From positions 1 to 64,000 of the forward strand of contig JASJDA010000003.1 in the NCBI GenBank assembly GCA_030065755.1: a stretch of DNA of 64,000 nucleotides, read 5' to 3'. The notes beneath the pieces are model-generated. The model did not search any database. It was not told the origin of the DNA and was given only the letters and a program-made list of their open reading frames with translations. Positions 60,925 to 64,000 of this stretch are shown here, in pieces. The stretch's first letter is position 1; each line of letters begins with the position of its first letter. This DNA comes from Prochloraceae cyanobacterium. Its GTDB lineage: Bacteria; Cyanobacteriota; Cyanobacteriia; Cyanobacteriales; JASJDA01. Both the position numbers and the translations under genes were made by a program.

Positions 60925-62376
60925 CCCCTGCTTAAAAGAGAGGGGATTCTAATAAGGAGGTTTGAGAACGGGTTAAAACCGCATTCTCAAACGCTGTTTT
61001 CTTATTAGCTGACCAAAGTTTAATTCTCTGGGGACGAGTCAAAGCGCCCCTAGACACTCGCTCAAGGCTTACATTGCTAAGAATGCTTGAGGTTGTGCTT
61101 ACTTGTGTTAGTTTGCAAATGATATTTGCTGCTCCATTACAGTCAGCATTGATATACCAGTTGTTAGCGGTTCGATACAAACCGCGCTTAGTTCTTGTAC
61201 CTGATGGTTTCCAATCTTTGGGTTTTTCACCTATGGTTGGCAGATAGTCACCATCTAAAAAACTAGCAATACTTGTATAAGATTCTTCAGTTTCAACGAA
61301 CTGAATTCCGTATTGAGAACATAGTTGTTCAATTCTTTCTTTGAGTCTGGCTGTAGGAATAGGGACAAACTCAGAGTTATTCTTTTTGCCGATATTGATA
61401 CTGTCTTTGTTTCGTTTGTTCCAACCAAAAATAACAGTACCTATATTGTTTTTTAGGCAATGATTAATTACTATTCTTGCTGCTTTATTGATTCCATCTT
61501 TGACTTGTCTATTGCGTTTTTCGGTTATGGCAGCTAACTTATTATTCCAAAAATCTTGAGACTTATTCTCTTTAATAGTTGAGACTTTCTTGTTATACCA
61601 GCGATTCATTGATTTCAGATGCTTACCATCAACAATAAAGCTGGTGTCAACGTTAGACACACAGGTTAACCAGTTATCAACTCCTGGGTCTATTCCTAGT
61701 ACATTATCTGGGTTAACCTGAAATGTTTCTATTTGTTTTTCATAGACAAACTCAAAGTAGAAACATTTATTTCTAGGAAGTATTCTCAACTCTTTAATGT
61801 CAGCAAAGTTAAGGTTAGCAGGTATTGAAATCAAAAAACTATCTATTGCAAACCATCTTTTACAGGTCGTGCCTAGTGGTACTCTAATCTGACCCTCTTT
61901 TAGCTTTAATGCCTGCTTGGGGTAACTTACTGTGGCTAATCCACCTTTTTTTCTATAATTAGGGATTTGTGGTCTTTCAGTTATTTTGCCCTTTTTATAT
62001 GCCTTGATTAGTCCATAATAAGACTTGAAAGATTCCGCGACAGTTCTCAATATTTGTTGTGCCGCTTGAGAGTATAAAACCTTGTAGTGGTTGTTGCTTT
62101 TGTAGACTTTCTCTAAGTCATATTTACCTATACCTTTTTGAGCTTTAAAGTATAGTTGTCTGGCATAATAAATCCCCATGTTAGTGAGTTTATGAGACTC
62201 TTCACATAAGAATGTTAGTATGTTGAGTAGGTCTGGGTTTTGACTTACTAAAACTTGCTGACAACCGTACATATTTTGGGATTTACACTAATAAAATTGT
62301 ACCATGTTTCGAGACACTTAAAAGTGTCTGACCTAAACGGTTCGCTCGTTTTCATCCCCTACTTGAAAGACAGGGG
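60925..62376 (-). mobile_element. IS200/IS605-type element with tnpB only (IS1341-like)
   Basis: The two ends carry like-built hairpins: CCCCT-ACTTGAAAGAC-AGGGG at 62356-62376 and CCCCT-GCTTAAAAGAG-AGGGG at 60925-60945. Between them is one gene, tnpB. A further stem (AGACACTT/AAGTGTCT) is at 62311-62328. No tnpA is present, so movement would need a TnpA in trans. The right end overlaps the tnpB 3' end, the place where the omega RNA of TnpB is made. Exact ends are not set. Confidence 0.75.
60932..62272 (-). CDS. tnpB: TnpB, RNA-guided nuclease of IS200/IS605 type, without zinc ribbon
   Basis: The 446-residue protein begins MYGCQQVLVSQNPDLLNIL, the form common in cyanobacterial elements. RuvC-like acids are present: GIDPGVDNWLT near 193, FVETEESYTS near 325 and NADCNGAANI near 372. 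The zinc ribbon (two CxxC) normally between the second and third RuvC motif is missing: the segment reads GEKPKDWKPSGTRTKRGLYR. TnpB proteins cut DNA with an RNA made from the element's right end, and the RNA would overlap this gene's end. Confidence 0.88.
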   Translation of the reverse strand: MYGCQQVLVSQNPDLLNILTFLCEESHKLTNMGIYYARQLYFKAQKGIGKYDLEKVYKSNNHYKVLYSQAAQQILRTVAESFKSYYGLIKAYKKGKITERPQIPNYRKKGGLATVSYPKQALKLKEGQIRVPLGTTCKRWFAIDSFLISIPANLNFADIKELRILPRNKCFYFEFVYEKQIETFQVNPDNVLGIDPGVDNWLTCVSNVDTSFIVDGKHLKSMNRWYNKKVSTIKENKSQDFWNNKLAAITEKRNRQVKDGINKAARIVINHCLKNNIGTVIFGWNKRNKDSINIGKKNNSEFVPIPTARLKERIEQLCSQYGIQFVETEESYTSIASFLDGDYLPTIGEKPKDWKPSGTRTKRGLYRTANNWYINADCNGAANIICKLTQVSTTSSILSNVSLERVSRGALTRPQRIKLWSANKKTAFENAVLTRSQTSLLESPLF

Positions 62377-62409
62377 CTTTCAACATCGCTATTCCGGTAA
62401 AAACACTCC

Positions 62410-64000
62410 TTACCATATATGGCGCCCCGTAGCCGGTTCCTGCGGGACAGATGCTTTTGCAAGAGGTCTGTGACAAAGTTGGCGATCGTCTTGCGATCGA
62501 CCCTTAGTAACGCTCTTTTCCGTCGAAAGATTGTTCTGCAAGTAATCTCGTACCCAATTGCAAGCTTTTTGTGTCAGCGCCTCCAAACTCCGATCGATAT
62601 CTAAATTCCAAATAATTACCTTTCCTAAAGAATCTGAAGAGGCAAGTATTTTACCGTCAGGAGAAAAACTAACACTTCTAACAGCCCCATTATGACCCTG
62701 CAAAATTTGAATTTGCTTTCCTTTGGGGTTCCACAGGTTAATAGTGCCCTTATAGGAACCAGAGGCGATCGTCTTTCCGTCAGGAGAGAAACTAGCACTC
62801 CCAATAGAGTCTTGAGGGCTTTTGAGGGTAAGATACTCTTTTCCCTCTAGAGTCCATATTTTAATGGTTCCATCTCTTCCTGCCGAAGCGATCGTCTTTC
62901 CGTCAGGACTAAAACTAACCTCGATCGCCCAATCTTTATGACCTTTGAAGGTACGAATTAATGTACCGTCTAGGTGCCACAATTTTATTGTTTTGTCCTC
63001 ACTCCCAGAAACGATCGTTTTTCCGTCGGGACTAAAATCGATACTAAAAACAGCACCTTCATGACCGATCGAAGTTCCGATCTCTGTTCCCTCTGCGTCC
63101 CACAATTTTATTGTTTTGTCCTCGCTAGCAGAAGCAACAATTTGGCTGTCTGGGCTAAATTTTACACTCCAAACGGCTCCAGTATGACCCTTGAGAATTT
63201 TATTGAGTTGAAATTTACCTTCTGGGTTTTGGTGCCAAAGGGCGATGGTTTGTCCCCAACTGGCGATCGCCATACTACTACTGTCGGGACTAAATGCAAC
63301 ATCCCTAACTGCGGAGTGAAAACCTTCTAATGTTTGCAATAGTTGTCCTGACAGACTCCATAGTTTGACATTAAAATCCAGCCCCGCAGTAGCAAGAATA
63401 TTACCGTCAGGACTAAAAGTAACGTCTCTAACTGCTGCGTTATCTGCTTGAATAATTTTGAGGGTATTGTTGTTGAGCTGCCATAGTTTAATGGTTCTGT
63501 CTTCGCTAGCGCTAGCAATGGTTTGACCGTCGGGAGAAAAACTAACACCCCAAACAGAATCTTGATGTCTTTTAAGGGTTTCTAATTCTTTTCCGTGTAA
63601 ACTCCAGAGTTTAACTGTAGTATCCCAACTAGCACTAGCAAGGGTTTGACCGTCAGGAGAGAAATTGATGCGAAATACGGCTGCATTGTGAGCGGGAAAA
63701 GATACCCTTTCCTTCCCGTCTTTGCTCCACAGTTTAATTGTTCCGTCTCGACTGCTGCTAGCAAGGGTTTGACCGTAGGGACTAAATTTGACACTAAAGA
63801 CCCAGTCAGTATGTCCCTCAATAGTTTTTAATTTTTTGCCCTTTTTACTCCACAGTTCGATCGAACCGTCTGCAGCTGCAGAGGCAAACATTTGTTCGTC
63901 AGGACTCACGTCGAGATCGAATATTCCACCTCGATCGCTCTGAAAACTGTGGATCTCTTTTCCTTGTAAATTCCAAACTTTAATTTTCCCATCCCAACTA
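62410..64000 (-). CDS. WD40-repeat protein (5' end outside window)
   Basis: The frame is open from the stop at 62410 to the window end. At 63909 a GTG could start a shorter form, but the WD40 pattern (KIKVWNLQGKE) continues beyond it, so the gene is cut. At least 12 WD repeats are seen, each with SPDGQTLAS-like and (T/D)IKLW-like ends, forming one or two beta-propellers for protein binding. The N-terminal part, often a kinase, NTPase or effector in cyanobacteria, is not in the window. The tail after DRQLC (ASVPQEPATG) looks like a translated dispersed repeat. Confidence 0.88.
   Translation of the reverse strand, partial: SWDGKIKVWNLQGKEIHSFQSDRGGIFDLDVSPDEQMFASAAADGSIELWSKKGKKLKTIEGHTDWVFSVKFSPYGQTLASSSRDGTIKLWSKDGKERVSFPAHNAAVFRINFSPDGQTLASASWDTTVKLWSLHGKELETLKRHQDSVWGVSFSPDGQTIASASEDRTIKLWQLNNNTLKIIQADNAAVRDVTFSPDGNILATAGLDFNVKLWSLSGQLLQTLEGFHSAVRDVAFSPDSSSMAIASWGQTIALWHQNPEGKFQLNKILKGHTGAVWSVKFSPDSQIVASASEDKTIKLWDAEGTEIGTSIGHEGAVFSIDFSPDGKTIVSGSEDKTIKLWHLDGTLIRTFKGHKDWAIEVSFSPDGKTIASAGRDGTIKIWTLEGKEYLTLKSPQDSIGSASFSPDGKTIASGSYKGTINLWNPKGKQIQILQGHNGAVRSVSFSPDGKILASSDSLGKVIIWNLDIDRSLEALTQKACNWVRDYLQNNLSTEKSVTKGRSQDDRQLCHRPLAKASVPQEPATGRHIW

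Noticed and set aside
63327-63548. Short ORFs inside the WD40 gene
   Set aside because: Other-frame shadows created by the repeated WD40 DNA.

Overview
The window looks like a piece of a cyanobacterial chromosome with moderate to low GC. The HIP1 octamer GCGATCGC and its core CGATCG are scattered through genes and gaps. Many genes are typical of the phylum: a one-helix high-light-inducible protein, homogentisate phytyltransferase, a FurA-like regulator, a PatD-like protein, ComFB, a UPF0182 protein, a pentapeptide-repeat protein, a long RelA/SpoT and a 6S RNA directly behind purK. Heptamer runs and small palindromic or MITE-like repeats fill many gaps. I cannot name the genus; a colonial or filamentous freshwater type is a guess. 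I saw no rRNA, tRNA or CRISPR array.

Layout. 1-147: tail of an AraC regulator. 558-5156: a glycan-attack cluster with a three-lobed trefoil-like protein, a LysM-GH19 chitinase, a GH17-like glucanase and a GH64 glucanase broken by a MITE; both glucanases end in the same fascin-like trefoil. 5526-14081: mutS2, hli, purK, 6S RNA, a HigB/HigA-type toxin-antitoxin pair, a non-catalytic M16 protein and hpt. 14216-22960 (minus): a four-gene operon of alpha/beta hydrolase, caspase-like protein with a VMAP-like C-terminus, MoxR AAA+ ATPase and a vWA-NACHT protein, matching the logic of MoxR/vWA/VMAP ternary conflict systems. 23350-28904: hisD, APH-like kinase, Uma2 nuclease, HAD hydrolase and hisC. 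28961-32279: a glycosyltransferase flanked by direct repeats, a Rieske oxygenase and an AraC regulator. 32429-35738: CsgG-like protein, sensor kinase and cysteine dioxygenase. 35971-39311: an NPCAAKE-repeat lipoprotein, ComFB, fur, sufE, a nitrate-reductase-associated protein and mobA.

39394-42016 (minus) holds a GrrP-GrrM-GrrA type RiPP locus. Its precursor ends in eight W/F-x-D motifs, and the pattern carries on in a shifted frame past the stop codon. 42636-53445: UPF0182, patD-like, relA, rplU-rpmA, a LOG-family gene, recF and an AAA-like ATPase. 53673-60800: dgcN/dgcA-like pair, NUDIX hydrolase, DUF6464-like protein, speD, pentapeptide-repeat protein, leuB and a small unknown. 60925-62376: an IS200/IS605-type element carrying only tnpB. 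62410-64000: a WD40 protein cut by the window end.

The best candidates for new biology are the caspase/NACHT operon and the phenylalanine-rich Grr precursor. The GH cluster and the NPCAAKE lipoprotein come next.
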